DNA of 64,000 nt from Nonomuraea sp. NEAU-A123 (GTDB lineage: Bacteria > Actinomycetota > Actinomycetes > Streptosporangiales > Streptosporangiaceae), in assembly GCF_018603905.1 (NCBI RefSeq), contig NZ_JAHFZZ010000017.1, forward strand, positions 124,001 to 188,000, read 5' to 3'. Numbering within the stretch: the first letter of the stretch is position 1; every line of letters starts with the position of its first letter. Positions 44,086 through 52,362 of the stretch are shown here, one piece after another. Under the pieces are notes generated by a model. It was not told where the DNA came from and did no database searches. It saw only the letters and a program-made list of their open reading frames with translations. A program made the translations under genes and the position numbers.

Positions 44086-45363
44086 ATGGCCGACGACAGC
44101 TTGATCAAGGAGTCTCCGAGCGCGAGCCCCACGGCGATGCGGCAGATCCTGCCAGCGGACATGGTGGAGCGGGGGCGCTGCCCGTTCGATCCGCCACCGG
44201 GTCTGCGGGGAGAGGGCGCGGTCCGGCCGTTGGATCTGCTCAATGGCGCGCGGGCGTGGCTGGTGACGGGGTTCGAAGAGGCCCGTACGGTCCTGTCGGA
44301 CGCGCGTTTCAGCGCCGACAAGATGCGCCATCGCGACGCGACGAAGCTGCAGCCGCACGAGGTGGCCGCGATGGAGGCGGCGGAGCCGTCGAAGGCGGAG
44401 GTGGTGGAGCGGGAGGACGGCATCTTCGTCTTCATGGACCCACCGGAGCACACCCGGTTGCGGCGGTTGCTGACGGGACAGTTCACGGTGCGGCGGATGC
44501 GCGAGCTGGAGTCGCGGGTGACGGAGATCGCGGTCGAGCACATCGAGGCGATGAAGGCGGCGGGCACGGAGGCCGATCTGGTGCCCGCGTTCGCGTTGCC
44601 GCTGCCGTCGCTGGTCATCTGCGAGTTGCTGGGCGTGGACTACGCCGACCGTGCGGAGTTCCAGGAGCGTACGTCGGTCGGGCTGAACGCGAACTCGACC
44701 CCGCAGGAGCAGGCCATGGCGCGCGCCGGGCTGTATGCGTTCATGCGGCGGCTGGTGGCCGACAAGCGCTCGAACCCCACCGATGACCTACTGTCCGGGC
44801 TCATCCACGACGCCGACCCGCCCCTGACGGACGCGCAGTTGGTCGATGTCGCACTCATCCTGCTCAACGCTGGCCATGAGACCACGGCGAACATGCTGGG
44901 TCTGGGTACGTTCGCGCTGCTGGAGCATCCTGACCAGCTCGCGGCGCTGCGTGCCGATCCGGACCTGATCGACAACACGGTGGAGGAGCTGCTGCGGTTC
45001 CTGTCGATCATCCAGCTCGGGGTCAGCCGGGTCACCACGGAGCCGGTGACGCTGGGCGGTGTGGACATCCCGGCCGGCGCGACCGTCGTGATCGCCACGC
45101 CGGAGGTCAACCGGGACCCGCGACACTGGCCCGATCCCGACGCGCTCGACCTGCACCGCTCGCGCACTCCGCACCTGGCCTTCGGGCATGGGGTTCACCA
45201 GTGCCTGGGTCAGCAGCTGGCCCGGATCGAGATGCGGATAGGGCTGGGCGAACTGATCTCCCGTCTGCCGGATCTGCGCCTGGCGGTGCCCGCCGAGAAG
45301 GTGCCCGTACGCAACGAGATGCTTATTTTCGGCGTGCATTCGCTGCCGGTCACCTGGTCCTGA
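44086..45363 (+). CDS. Cytochrome P450
   Basis: A 425-residue P450. ATG 44086 has AGGA 7 nt upstream; GTG 44080 is in frame but too close. Visible: FVFMDPPEHTRLRRLLTGQF, the I-helix AGHETT (about residue 263), the EELLRF ExxR region, PEVNRDPRHWPDPDALDLHRS and the heme loop FGHGVHQCLGQQLARIE with Cys near residue 370. The set resembles actinomycete CYP105/107-like enzymes. No ferredoxin is encoded next door. It is under likely control of the divergent TetR; substrate unknown. Confidence 0.93.
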   Translation: MADDSLIKESPSASPTAMRQILPADMVERGRCPFDPPPGLRGEGAVRPLDLLNGARAWLVTGFEEARTVLSDARFSADKMRHRDATKLQPHEVAAMEAAEPSKAEVVEREDGIFVFMDPPEHTRLRRLLTGQFTVRRMRELESRVTEIAVEHIEAMKAAGTEADLVPAFALPLPSLVICELLGVDYADRAEFQERTSVGLNANSTPQEQAMARAGLYAFMRRLVADKRSNPTDDLLSGLIHDADPPLTDAQLVDVALILLNAGHETTANMLGLGTFALLEHPDQLAALRADPDLIDNTVEELLRFLSIIQLGVSRVTTEPVTLGGVDIPAGATVVIATPEVNRDPRHWPDPDALDLHRSRTPHLAFGHGVHQCLGQQLARIEMRIGLGELISRLPDLRLAVPAEKVPVRNEMLIFGVHSLPVTWS

Positions 45364-45390
45364 GACGGCCGGGGAAGGGCGACCGGTGGT

Positions 45391-46038
45391 CTACGGCCGC
45401 CTGGCACGGACGTAGTACAGCAGGTAGGGCAGGTCGCCTTCGGACTCCACGGTGAAACCGGCGTCCGGGATCATGGTGCCGAGCAGGTCGCGGGGGTCGT
45501 GTCGCATGGCCGGACCGGACAGCGCGCCGATGACGTGCCGGGCCAGGCGGTTGGCCGGCGGGCGGAACTCGGCGATGAGCAGCCGTCCGCCCGGCCGCAG
45601 CACGCGCACCATCTGCCGCAGGGCCTGCGGGCGTGCCTCGACGGGTATGTGGTGCACGGCGAGGCTGGAGATCACCAGGTCGAACGAGCCGTCCGGGAAG
45701 GGCAGGCGCTGCCCTTCGCCATGCACGTAGGTGCAGTTGCCTGGGGCGTTCCGGGTGGCGTAGTCGATCATCTCCGGCGCCGGGTCGAGACCGGTGACGT
45801 GACCGCTGGGCGTGACCACCGGGGCAAGGATGCGGCTCAGGTAGCCGGTGCCGCAGCCGACGTCCAAGACCTGATCGCCGGCGCGTGGCCGGGCCGCTGC
45901 GGCTACGCGCGTGAAGGCGGCCCGGCGGCCGCCGAGGAACGCGATCGCGCCGAAGAGCTCATATGCGCGCGGCCGGTTGAGGACGCCGCCGGCGTCGGCG
46001 TGCTCGGTGTGTTGGTGCAGGAGCTTTCCCAGTCCCAT
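45391..46038 (-). CDS. SAM-dependent class I methyltransferase
   Basis: A 215-residue methyltransferase. ATG 46038 follows GGGAGG at 8 nt. Motif I is VLDVGCGTGYLSRIL, motif II region GLDPAPEMIDYA, and the UbiE-like part FDLVISSLAVHHIP and MVRVLRPGGRLLIAEF is intact. Small-molecule methylation is expected (UbiE/COQ5-type fold). It is divergent from a TetR gene across a region with two perfect inverted repeats and is the likely target of that repressor. It converges with the P450 gene (27-bp gap), so the two may not be functionally linked. Confidence 0.9.
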   Translation of the reverse strand: MGLGKLLHQHTEHADAGGVLNRPRAYELFGAIAFLGGRRAAFTRVAAAARPRAGDQVLDVGCGTGYLSRILAPVVTPSGHVTGLDPAPEMIDYATRNAPGNCTYVHGEGQRLPFPDGSFDLVISSLAVHHIPVEARPQALRQMVRVLRPGGRLLIAEFRPPANRLARHVIGALSGPAMRHDPRDLLGTMIPDAGFTVESEGDLPYLLYYVRARRP

Positions 46039-46059
46039 GGCGTCGCCTCCCAAGTAGTG

Positions 46060-46096
46060 CCGAACAGAGTGTTCGGTTATGAATGATGCGTTCATA
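46060..46096. promoter_or_regulatory. Two operator-like inverted repeats between methyltransferase and tetR
   Basis: CCGAACA-GAG-TGTTCGG (46060-46076) has perfect 7-bp arms, and TATGAA-N7-TTCATA (46078-46096) has perfect 6-bp arms, side by side. A further half-site ACCGAACAG occurs at about 46138, just before the tetR start. The 17-bp CCGAACA repeat has the size of a TetR operator and probably serves both genes. Confidence 0.7.
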
Positions 46097-46157
46097 CTGA
46101 GGGCGGGTCAACGAGCAGATCGGTCGTGTTGTGCCGTACCGAACAGGGAGCGGGAAA

Positions 46158-46739
46158 GTGTCCGGAGACCGGCGGGTGCGGCGCACGCGCAGATTGATCC
46201 AGGAGGCGCTCGTGACGCTGATCCTGGACAAGGGCTATGACGCGGTGACCGTCACCGACATCATCGACCGGGCGGACGTGGGCCGCTCCACCTTCTACTC
46301 GCACTTCACCGACAAGCAGGACGTGCTGCTCAGCAACCTCGACGAGCTCACCGTCCTGCATCGCTCGCCGGCCGACGGCGGATCGGACCGGCTGCTGGCG
46401 TTCAGCCTGCCGATGTTCGAGCATGTGCGCGAGCAGGAGCGGTTGGTGCGGGCACTGCTGGGGCGGCGCGGTGGCGGGCCGGTGCACGCGCGGGGGGAGC
46501 AGTTGCTCGCCGCCGTCGTGCGGGACGAGCTGCTGGGCGCGGGGGCGCGGCCCTCGGCGACGCTCGAGTTGCTGGTGGTCTGCGTGGTGGGTGCATTCAT
46601 GGGGCTGCTGCGGGCGTGGCTGGAGGGTGAGACCACGGCCTCGCCCGCCGAGTTGGACGCCGCTTTCCGCGCCGCCGTCGAGCCCGGAGTGCGTGCGGTG
46701 CTGCGCGAGAGCGGGAATGAATCGCCATCACACCATTAA
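46158..46739 (+). CDS. TetR-family regulator
   Basis: A 193-residue TetR regulator. GTG 46158 is preferred because GGGAG lies at 46146-46150; a GTG at 46131 has no ribosome site. The helix-turn-helix is RRTRRLIQEALVTLILDKGY then DAVTVTDIIDRADVGRSTFYSHFTDKQDVL, followed by a TetR C-terminal domain of the group with LEGETTASPAEL. It is divergent from the methyltransferase and likely represses it. Confidence 0.9.
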   Translation: MSGDRRVRRTRRLIQEALVTLILDKGYDAVTVTDIIDRADVGRSTFYSHFTDKQDVLLSNLDELTVLHRSPADGGSDRLLAFSLPMFEHVREQERLVRALLGRRGGGPVHARGEQLLAAVVRDELLGAGARPSATLELLVVCVVGAFMGLLRAWLEGETTASPAELDAAFRAAVEPGVRAVLRESGNESPSHH

Positions 46740-46782
46740 GCGTGCCCTAGTCTCACCCGAATCCGGTTGTGGCTCGTCGCCC

Positions 46783-46932
46783 TCACGCATCGTGGCAATG
46801 ATGTCGGGCGAGCGATTTGTCCGCCAGGATGCGTTCCAGGGTGCGTAGGCTCATCCGGCTCATCGCCGGGTTGCTTTCGACGTAGTACAGTACACCGTCA
46901 TCGAGTGAACCGCAGAGCGCGGGACCGGTCAT
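46783..46932 (-). CDS. Possible small ORF, unknown
   Basis: A 49-codon frame from ATG 46932 (minus strand) reads MTGPALCGSLDDGVLYYVES then NPAMSRMSLRTLERILADK. The segment looks more protein-like than its neighbours and could be the relic of a larger gene. There is no clear ribosome site and I do not recognise it. The rest of 46740-46995 holds nothing else I can support. Confidence 0.25.
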   Translation of the reverse strand: MTGPALCGSLDDGVLYYVESNPAMSRMSLRTLERILADKSLARHHCHDA

Positions 46933-46995
46933 ATTGTCTGCCACGACAGGTGATGGAGTGACCTCAATGCGGAATGGAGAGAGGTATGGACCTGT

Positions 46996-47532
46996 CTATT
47001 GTCGGTTAGGACAAGGCGGTTGGCCGGCCGGCCGCTCCGTCGAAAGACTCAAGCCCCATGCGGTGTACAGCCGGAGCGGTACCGGGGCTATACAGCCCGC
47101 CGTTTCGAAGTCGCCCCCATAGCGCCATGCGTTGCCGCCATGTTTGCTCCAGAAATGGATCCTGTCGACAATGGCGATGGCATAGAAAACATCGTCGGCT
47201 TCGGTCTGCCCATATACGGCGCCGTAGTAAACGGTCCCGCTCGCAGCCACCGTCAGCGCTGCGGGCGTACCTGCTTCACGAGCGGCGTCAACGAGGCTCT
47301 CGCGTGTCTCCCCGTCGAGCTGCAGCGACCATGCGGTCCCGGGAGCTACCCGTTCCCCGTCTTCTTCGTCCTCGTCGATGACTTGCTGGGACGCGGCAGG
47401 TGCCGGGGTGGTCGCTGGGCGGGTTTCGCCAGACGGCCCTGGTAGGACGAGCACGACAGTGGCAATCGCGGCCGCGACCACGATGATCAGCATTCCTGCG
47501 ATCGCCAGGGGTGCTAAGGCAGATTTCCGCAT
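46996..47532 (-). CDS. Membrane-anchored extracytoplasmic hypothetical protein
   Basis: A 178-residue protein from ATG 47532 (AGGA 7 nt upstream). One N-terminal membrane segment (LAPLAIAGMLIIVVAAAIATVVLVL), a Pro/Thr/Ala linker and an acidic stretch (DEDEEDGER) lead to an outer domain of about 110 residues with TVYYGAVYGQTEADDVFYAI, WSKHGGNAWRYGGDFE and two cysteines (ETAGCIAPVP, PPCPNRQ). No known motif. Probably a small cell-surface protein; function unknown. Confidence 0.7.
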   Translation of the reverse strand: MRKSALAPLAIAGMLIIVVAAAIATVVLVLPGPSGETRPATTPAPAASQQVIDEDEEDGERVAPGTAWSLQLDGETRESLVDAAREAGTPAALTVAASGTVYYGAVYGQTEADDVFYAIAIVDRIHFWSKHGGNAWRYGGDFETAGCIAPVPLRLYTAWGLSLSTERPAGQPPCPNRQ

Positions 47533-47738
47533 GACCAATTCCTAGTATGCGAGAGGACGCATTGGCGAAACGGTTCAACGGGCGGCCGTAGCCGCCCTGA
47601 AACCTTCTCCCGAGGGAGGAAGGAGATTGCTCTGCTCGTCGATCCGGTTGCGGTTTGGCAGGTCGCCGCTGAAGCACAGGCTACCGTTCGATCTTTCATC
47701 TCGCTCTGGCTGAACTCGGGCGTTCCGGCCCCTGGCAT

Positions 47739-48014
47739 CCCGCAATTGACCAGGTCGGATGCGAGCTGGGGCAGAATGCGGCGCAGTACCGATGGGTGAT
47801 CGTCCCAGTCCGTGGGCTGCTAGGCGCGCCGTAGCAGGTCGGGGTACAGCTCCACGTCCGGCACCTTGAGCAGGGCGAGGTTTTCGGCGCTGCCCCAGTG
47901 ACACGGGCAGTTGTGCTCGTCGGGGCGGGCGGTCATCCCGCGAAAGGTGACGGCCAAGTCCGCCAGGGCGGCGTCCAGGCGAAGCCGTGCGGGTGTCTGG
48001 TCTGGGCTCGTCAT
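47739..48014 (-). pseudogene. Conserved hypothetical gene interrupted by an in-frame TAG
   Basis: From ATG 48014 the frame reads TSPDQTPARLRLDAALADLA, then CPCHWGSAENLALLKVPDVE and LYPDLLRRA, and meets TAG at 47820-47822. The same frame continues beyond the stop as QPTDWDDHPSVLRRILPQLA, which looks like the natural continuation of the protein (a Trp codon TGG turned to TAG would explain it). The two Cys-Pro-Cys-His residues could bind a metal. The 64-residue product may still be made. Confidence 0.55.
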
Positions 48015-48199
48015 GAGCGTCCGCCTCGGGAAACTCCGGAAGCTTGCGCCAGCCGAAGATCGACGATTTAGCTGACGCTTTTCCACCTTCGGCCTCGGGG
48101 TGGCCGGGGCCACTTCCGCATTGGCATGCCGCGTCGTTCCTGCCAGGCATCGCCACGCTGCGTCACTCTGGCATGAACGGGTAGTGAGAGAGGAGGACC

Positions 48200-48856
48200 A
48201 TGCACGATGACCACGACAGCCCCGCCCCGTCTCCCAGCGAGCCGCGCCCGCTGAGACGGCCACCGTACGGCCTGCCGCTCCGCGACCGGCCCCGGCTCGT
48301 CGCCGCATCCGACTCCCTCGACTGGCGAAAGTACTCCCTTCCAGCCCCACCAGAGCGAACATCCTTTCAAAGCTGGGACCGCCTGACCCGGCTGGCGCTC
48401 ATCCATGGCGTCCTAGCCTGCGTAGCTGCCGGCATCTGGTCGAGCGTGTGGGGCACTGACAGCGCCTCGCCCCGTACGAGGGCCGCCTCGATGCCGACGC
48501 CTCGCCTGAGCATTGCTGCACGCTCGGTGGCCACCTCACCGCCCACATCCACGCCCCGGACGCCACCCCCGGCGACGCCCAGCTCAAGTCCCAAGGTGTG
48601 GACATCGTCGGGAAGCCTTCATCGATCAGCGGTTTCGGCTGTGCCGCGGCAGCGGCGTGAGAGCGTCCCGGCGGCACCGCGCACAAAGACAACGACCCTT
48701 GTTGATCGTGCTAGAAAGCCCAAGCGCATCGGTCCCGATGACAGCAGCAAGAAGGGAGTGGCAGCGCTGATCGCCGGGAAGTGCGATGAGTTGTTCCCGC
48801 CTTCCCGCCCCGCGTTCCGCCTACGCAACCAGGTGTGTCATCAGATCTACGGCTAG
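48200..48856 (+). CDS. Single-pass membrane hypothetical protein, Pro/Ser-rich
   Basis: A 218-residue protein. A strong ribosome site (GAGAGGAGG) precedes ATG 48200. Residues 1-75 are cytoplasmic-looking and rich in P and R; one hydrophobic segment (LALIHGVLACVAAGIWSSVW, about 67-86) follows; the remainder is a low-complexity S/T/P region ending with a more ordered part (KKGVAALIAGKCDELFPPSR, VCHQIYG) with two cysteines. The C-terminal part resembles small secreted Cys-containing domains, but I cannot name it. Not clearly linked to neighbours. Confidence 0.6.
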   Translation: MHDDHDSPAPSPSEPRPLRRPPYGLPLRDRPRLVAASDSLDWRKYSLPAPPERTSFQSWDRLTRLALIHGVLACVAAGIWSSVWGTDSASPRTRAASMPTPRLSIAARSVATSPPTSTPRTPPPATPSSSPKVWTSSGSLHRSAVSAVPRQRRESVPAAPRTKTTTLVDRARKPKRIGPDDSSKKGVAALIAGKCDELFPPSRPAFRLRNQVCHQIYG

Positions 48857-48975
48857 CCAAGCCCATCGTCAAAGCCGGTGATCCATCTACTACCAGTCGT
48901 TCCCCAGAGGTAGCGCTGGCTATACCTGAGCGCTCCAGTGCACGGGATCGATGAGGGATACCGTCCATCGACATG

Positions 48976-49011
48976 CTTGGTGATGTCCGGAGCGGACAGC
49001 CCCTCACCAAG
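48976..49011 (+). promoter_or_regulatory. Leader hairpin, copy 2
   Basis: CTTGGTGA (48976-48983) pairs with TCACCAAG (49004-49011); inside, TGTCCG/CGGACA form a second stem with loop GAG and a GCCCC bulge. It matches copy 1 at 39332-39367. It ends just before the AGGAG ribosome site of the serine hydrolase, so it can act either in the RNA leader or as a DNA operator (TGTCCG-N3-CGGACA). Confidence 0.7.
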
Positions 49012-49030
49012 AAATCAGGAGCGTTTCCCC

Positions 49031-50275
49031 ATGTCACGTACCTCTTCCGAGTCGAAGTCCACCCGGCGCGTGCGGGTTCTGGCAGCGGCGGTGCTGACGG
49101 GGCTGGTCGTGGCAGGGACGCCGGCCGCCGCGGCCACCAGCCTTGACCGCACCACGAACGTCGTACGCCAGAGCCCGGACGAGGGCCTGTCCGCCGAGCT
49201 GGCCGAGATTCGTGACGAGCTGAAGCGCAACCACAGGCCCGACGCCGTGCAGAAGAGTTTGGACGAACTGGTGGCGAAGGACACGTTCCCGGCGGCGCTG
49301 GCCGCGGTACAGGACCGAAAGGGCCGGACGCGCCACTACACCGCCGGGGTCGCGGATCTGACGACCAAGGCGAAGGTCCCGGTCGACGGTCAGGTGCGCG
49401 TCGCCAGCAACACCAAGATGTTCACCTCCGTCACCGTGCTCCAGCTCGTCGGAGAGGGCAAGGTGAGTCTGGACGAACCGATCGAGACGTACCTGCCGAA
49501 GGTGGTACGCGGCAAGGGCATAGATGGCGGCAAGATCACGGTGCGGCAGTTGCTTCAGCACACCAGTGGCCTGCCGGAGTACGTCCGGTATCTGCCGGGC
49601 GTCTTCTCCGCCCGTAACGCCTCCTACTCGCCCCAGGACCTGCTGAAGCTGGCCTTCGCGCGCGAGGCGTCGTTCGCGCCGGGCACGAGCTGGGAGTACA
49701 GCAACACCAACTACGTGCTGGCCGGTCTGCTGATCGAGAAGGTCACCGGCCGTCCGCTGGCTGAGGCGATCACTGACCGGATCATCAAGCCGATCGGGCT
49801 GCGCCACACATACTGGCCGGCCAAGGGGGACGCGACGATCCGCGGGCGTCACCCTCAGGGGTACGGCTCGGAGAAGCCTGGCGGCAAGCTGGTCGACATC
49901 ACCGACCAGGACCCGTCGCGGGCGTGGGCGGCCGGGCAGCTGATCGCCACCCCCAGCGACCTCAACCGTTTCATGAGTGCGCTGGTGGATGGCAAGCTGC
50001 TCAAGCCGGCGCAACTGGCGGCCATGAAGCACACGGTGAAGGCCACCGGGATGCCGGCCGGCTGGGAGTACGGGCTCGGCCTGGTGAAGATGCCGCTGAC
50101 CTGCGGCGGCGTCGCGTGGGGCCACGGCGGCGACATCGACGGCTACGAGACCCGCAACGGGGTGACCGAGGGCGGCCGGGCCGCCACCGTCGCCGTCACG
50201 GCCCTGCCCGCCACCCGGGACACCATGCAGCACGTGATCGACGCCATGGACACCGCACTGTGCAGCAAGCGGTAG
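49031..50275 (+). CDS. Secreted serine hydrolase (D-alanyl-D-alanine carboxypeptidase / class C beta-lactamase family)
   Basis: A 414-residue exported protein. Signal peptide SRTSSESKSTRRVRVLAAAVLTGLV ends near ATPAAA. The beta-lactamase/transpeptidase-like domain shows the SxxK nucleophile in ASNTKMF, the YxN-type motif in WEYSNTNYVLAG and the third motif in WGHGGDIDGYETRNG. The middle segment IKPIGLRHTYWP is typical of the R61 DD-peptidase/EstB group. It likely trims cell-wall peptides or hydrolyses amide/ester substrates outside the cell. ATG 49031 is preceded by AGGAG. A truncated copy with the same leader lies at 39.4 kb. Confidence 0.9.
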   Translation: MSRTSSESKSTRRVRVLAAAVLTGLVVAGTPAAAATSLDRTTNVVRQSPDEGLSAELAEIRDELKRNHRPDAVQKSLDELVAKDTFPAALAAVQDRKGRTRHYTAGVADLTTKAKVPVDGQVRVASNTKMFTSVTVLQLVGEGKVSLDEPIETYLPKVVRGKGIDGGKITVRQLLQHTSGLPEYVRYLPGVFSARNASYSPQDLLKLAFAREASFAPGTSWEYSNTNYVLAGLLIEKVTGRPLAEAITDRIIKPIGLRHTYWPAKGDATIRGRHPQGYGSEKPGGKLVDITDQDPSRAWAAGQLIATPSDLNRFMSALVDGKLLKPAQLAAMKHTVKATGMPAGWEYGLGLVKMPLTCGGVAWGHGGDIDGYETRNGVTEGGRAATVAVTALPATRDTMQHVIDAMDTALCSKR

Positions 50276-50292
50276 CCACGACATATCCGATC

Positions 50293-50322
50293 AGCCCCGG
50301 GAGCACACCAGCCCCCGGGGCT
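50293..50322 (+). terminator. Terminator hairpin after serine hydrolase
   Basis: AGCCCCGGG (50293-50301) and CCCGGGGCT (50314-50322) are perfect 9-bp inverted arms with a 12-nt loop, 17 nt after the stop. GC-rich intrinsic-type terminator without T-run. Confidence 0.75.
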
Positions 50323-50436
50323 CACCCTTGCGGTGCCCGCCGCGATCAAACGCCTCGCCAGGGACGGCTGCCCAGCGGTGAGCTGCGGCTTGTATGAGCG
50401 TCCCAGGACGGCCGCGCCGGCCAGGGACGCCGTCGA

Positions 50437-50751
50437 TCATCCGGTCATGGCGGCGTGCAACCGCAGGTAGGTCGCCGCCTCGGCGTGCCGGTTGGCCCGC
50501 TGGAGGGTACGGCCCAGCAGCAGGTGGGCGTACTCCTCGGTGGGAGCCAGCTCGACGACGGCCCGCAGCTCCGCCTCGGCCCGGCCGAGCTGGGCGGAGT
50601 GGTAGTAGGCGCGGGCCAGCAGCAGCCGGGCCGCCACGTTGCCCGGCTCGGCGGCGACCAACGGCGCCAGGATGCGGGCGGCGCCGATGTAATCCTTCAG
50701 CTCGAAGTACATCCGGCCGCGGGCGAACTCCTCGGCCAGGCTCACGGTCAT
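50437..50751 (-). CDS. Small TPR protein
   Basis: A 104-residue protein made of about three tetratricopeptide-like helix pairs: FARGRMYFELKDYIGAARIL, ARLLLARAYYHSAQLGRAEA and YAHLLLGRTLQRANRHAEAA. ATG 50751 overlaps the pirin stop (ATGA), so it is co-translated with pirin. Pirin-TPR pairs are common in actinomycetes. Cytoplasmic; presumably a protein-interaction module. Partner unknown. Confidence 0.85.
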   Translation of the reverse strand: MTVSLAEEFARGRMYFELKDYIGAARILAPLVAAEPGNVAARLLLARAYYHSAQLGRAEAELRAVVELAPTEEYAHLLLGRTLQRANRHAEAATYLRLHAAMTG

Positions 50752-51731
50752 GGCCGCTCCTTTCCGTCGGTGTGCGGCATCCGGGCGGCGGGGACGACGC
50801 CCAGGCGGCCGGCCTGGTAGTCCTCCATCGCTTGCAGGATCTCGGCGCGGGTGTTCATCACGAAGGGGCCGTAGTGCACGACGGGCTCGCGGATCGGCTG
50901 CCCGCCGAGCAGCAGCACCTCCAGGTTCGGCTCGGCCTGCGGCTGGCGCTGGTCCGCGGCCAGCGTGAGCGCCCCGCCGGGCCCGAATGCGGCCAGTTGC
51001 CCCTTGCGGATCGGCGCATGCCGGGTGCCTGCCGTACCCTGGCCGGCCAGCACGTAGGCCAGCGCGTTGTAGCCGGGGTTCCACGGCAGATTCAGCGTCG
51101 CGCCCGGGCTGAGGGTGGCGTGCACCATCGTGATCGGGGTGAACGTGACCCCGGGCCCCTCGTGGCCGTCCAGCTCGCCGGCGATCACCCGCAGCAGCGT
51201 GCCGCCGTCGGCCGAGGCGAGCAGTTTTGCCTGGCCGCCGCGGATGTCCTGGTAGCGCGGCGGGTGGAACTTGTCCGCTCGCGGCAGGTTGACCCACAGC
51301 TGGATGCCGTGGAACAGCCCGCCGGACACCACCAGGTGCTCGGGCGGCTTCTCGATGTGCAGCAGCCCGGAGCCGGCGGTCATCCACTGGGTGTCGCCGT
51401 CGGTGATCGTGCCGCCGCCGCCGTTGGAGTCCTGGTGGTCGAAGATCCCGTCGATGATGTAGGTGACGGTCTCGAAGCCGCGGTGCGGGTGCCAGGGGGT
51501 GCCCTTGGGCTCGCCGGGCGCGTACTCGACCTCGCCCATCTGGTCCATGTGGATGAACGGGTCCAGGTCGGCGAAGGAGACCCCGGCGAAGGCTCGCCGT
51601 ACAGGGAAACCCTCGCCCTCGAAGTCGCTGGGCGCGGTGGTCACCGACCGGACCGGGCGCTGAACGGCGGCGGCGGGATCGGCCACGACGACGCGGGGCA
51701 GCGTCAGCGTGTTGGCGGTGATGGCGGGCAT
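50748..51731 (-). CDS. Pirin family protein
   Basis: A 327-residue bicupin pirin. GGAGG precedes ATG 51731. The N-terminal cupin carries the metal site: FIHMDQMGEVEY, GTPWHPHRGFETVTYIIDG and a downstream HIEKPPEHLV with the third/fourth ligands (His, His, Glu/His). The C-terminal cupin (from about 190) is degenerate. Bacterial pirins bind iron and some have quercetinase activity or regulate metabolism. It is coupled to the TPR gene. The region upstream is AT-rich (GAATATTAAACAG) and likely holds its promoter. Confidence 0.92.
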   Translation of the reverse strand: MPAITANTLTLPRVVVADPAAAVQRPVRSVTTAPSDFEGEGFPVRRAFAGVSFADLDPFIHMDQMGEVEYAPGEPKGTPWHPHRGFETVTYIIDGIFDHQDSNGGGGTITDGDTQWMTAGSGLLHIEKPPEHLVVSGGLFHGIQLWVNLPRADKFHPPRYQDIRGGQAKLLASADGGTLLRVIAGELDGHEGPGVTFTPITMVHATLSPGATLNLPWNPGYNALAYVLAGQGTAGTRHAPIRKGQLAAFGPGGALTLAADQRQPQAEPNLEVLLLGGQPIREPVVHYGPFVMNTRAEILQAMEDYQAGRLGVVPAARMPHTDGKERP

Positions 51732-51855
51732 GGGCTCCTCCAAATCTGGTTGAATATTAAACAGTCGATTTGAGGAACAGTTCTGGACTGAGAGAAATTC
51801 CACGAACTCACGCTGTTGAGTGCCGTACAAGCGACGACAGACGGGGTGAGCGCGG

Positions 51856-52089
51856 GTGGCCCTCATCCGCATCGCCGTGCTCTGGATCTCCAACCATCGC
51901 CTGCTCAGCATGGTCGAGGTCCTGGACCGCCGGACCATCCAGATCGATCTGGCGCTGCTCGCGGTGATCGCGGCCCTGCCGTTCCCGACCAAACTCCTCA
52001 GCCGCTACAACGACAGCGCCCTGGCCACATCCATCTACGGCGCGACGATCGCCGCGTGTGGCCTGCTGTTCCTTGCCCTGTCGAACGCG
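51856..52089 (+). pseudogene. TMEM175 (DUF1211)-like channel fragment
   Basis: About 78 codons from GTG 51856 read ALIRIAVLWISNHRLLSMVE, then VDRR-like LDRRTIQIDLALLAVIAALP and FPTKLLSRYNDSALATSIYG. This is the middle of a TMEM175/DUF1211 potassium-channel-like protein (W...HH/NH, LPFPT motif). The first membrane segment (with the selectivity-filter FSD motif) and the last segments are missing, and similarity ends at about 52089 where another gene remnant begins. Confidence 0.65.
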
Positions 52090-52222
52090 GCGTCGCGGTC
52101 GGTGACGTCCAGTTCGATCGGCAGGACGGCGTCCCCCATGCTTCGACGAGGGGCGCGAGCGCGTTCAGGTCACGGGCGGTCGCGGCCACCGAGTCGCCGC
52201 GCTCCAGGGCCGCCTCCGTCCA
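52080..52222 (-). pseudogene. Short-chain dehydrogenase fragment, frameshifted
   Basis: Minus strand: WTEAALERGDSVAATARDLN then ALAPLVEAWG, followed after a frame change at about 52134 by DAVLPIELDVTDRDAAFD. These are consecutive pieces of an SDR N-terminal region (second strand and the D-V-T motif). No start, nucleotide motif or catalytic part remains. It abuts the TMEM175 fragment. The remaining bases to 52362 have only a short unassigned plus-strand tail (YADAAAQRATVVEAVRRL). Confidence 0.6.
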
Positions 52223-52362
52223 CACGCGGCACGTGCAGGCCTGGCCGAGCAGGTACGGCGCGCTGGCCAAGCCCACGTACGCGGACGCCGCCGCCCAACG
52301 GGCCACCGTCGTGGAGGCGGTCCGTCGCCTGACCACCACCTAGGGTCCGGACCCTGCGCTCC

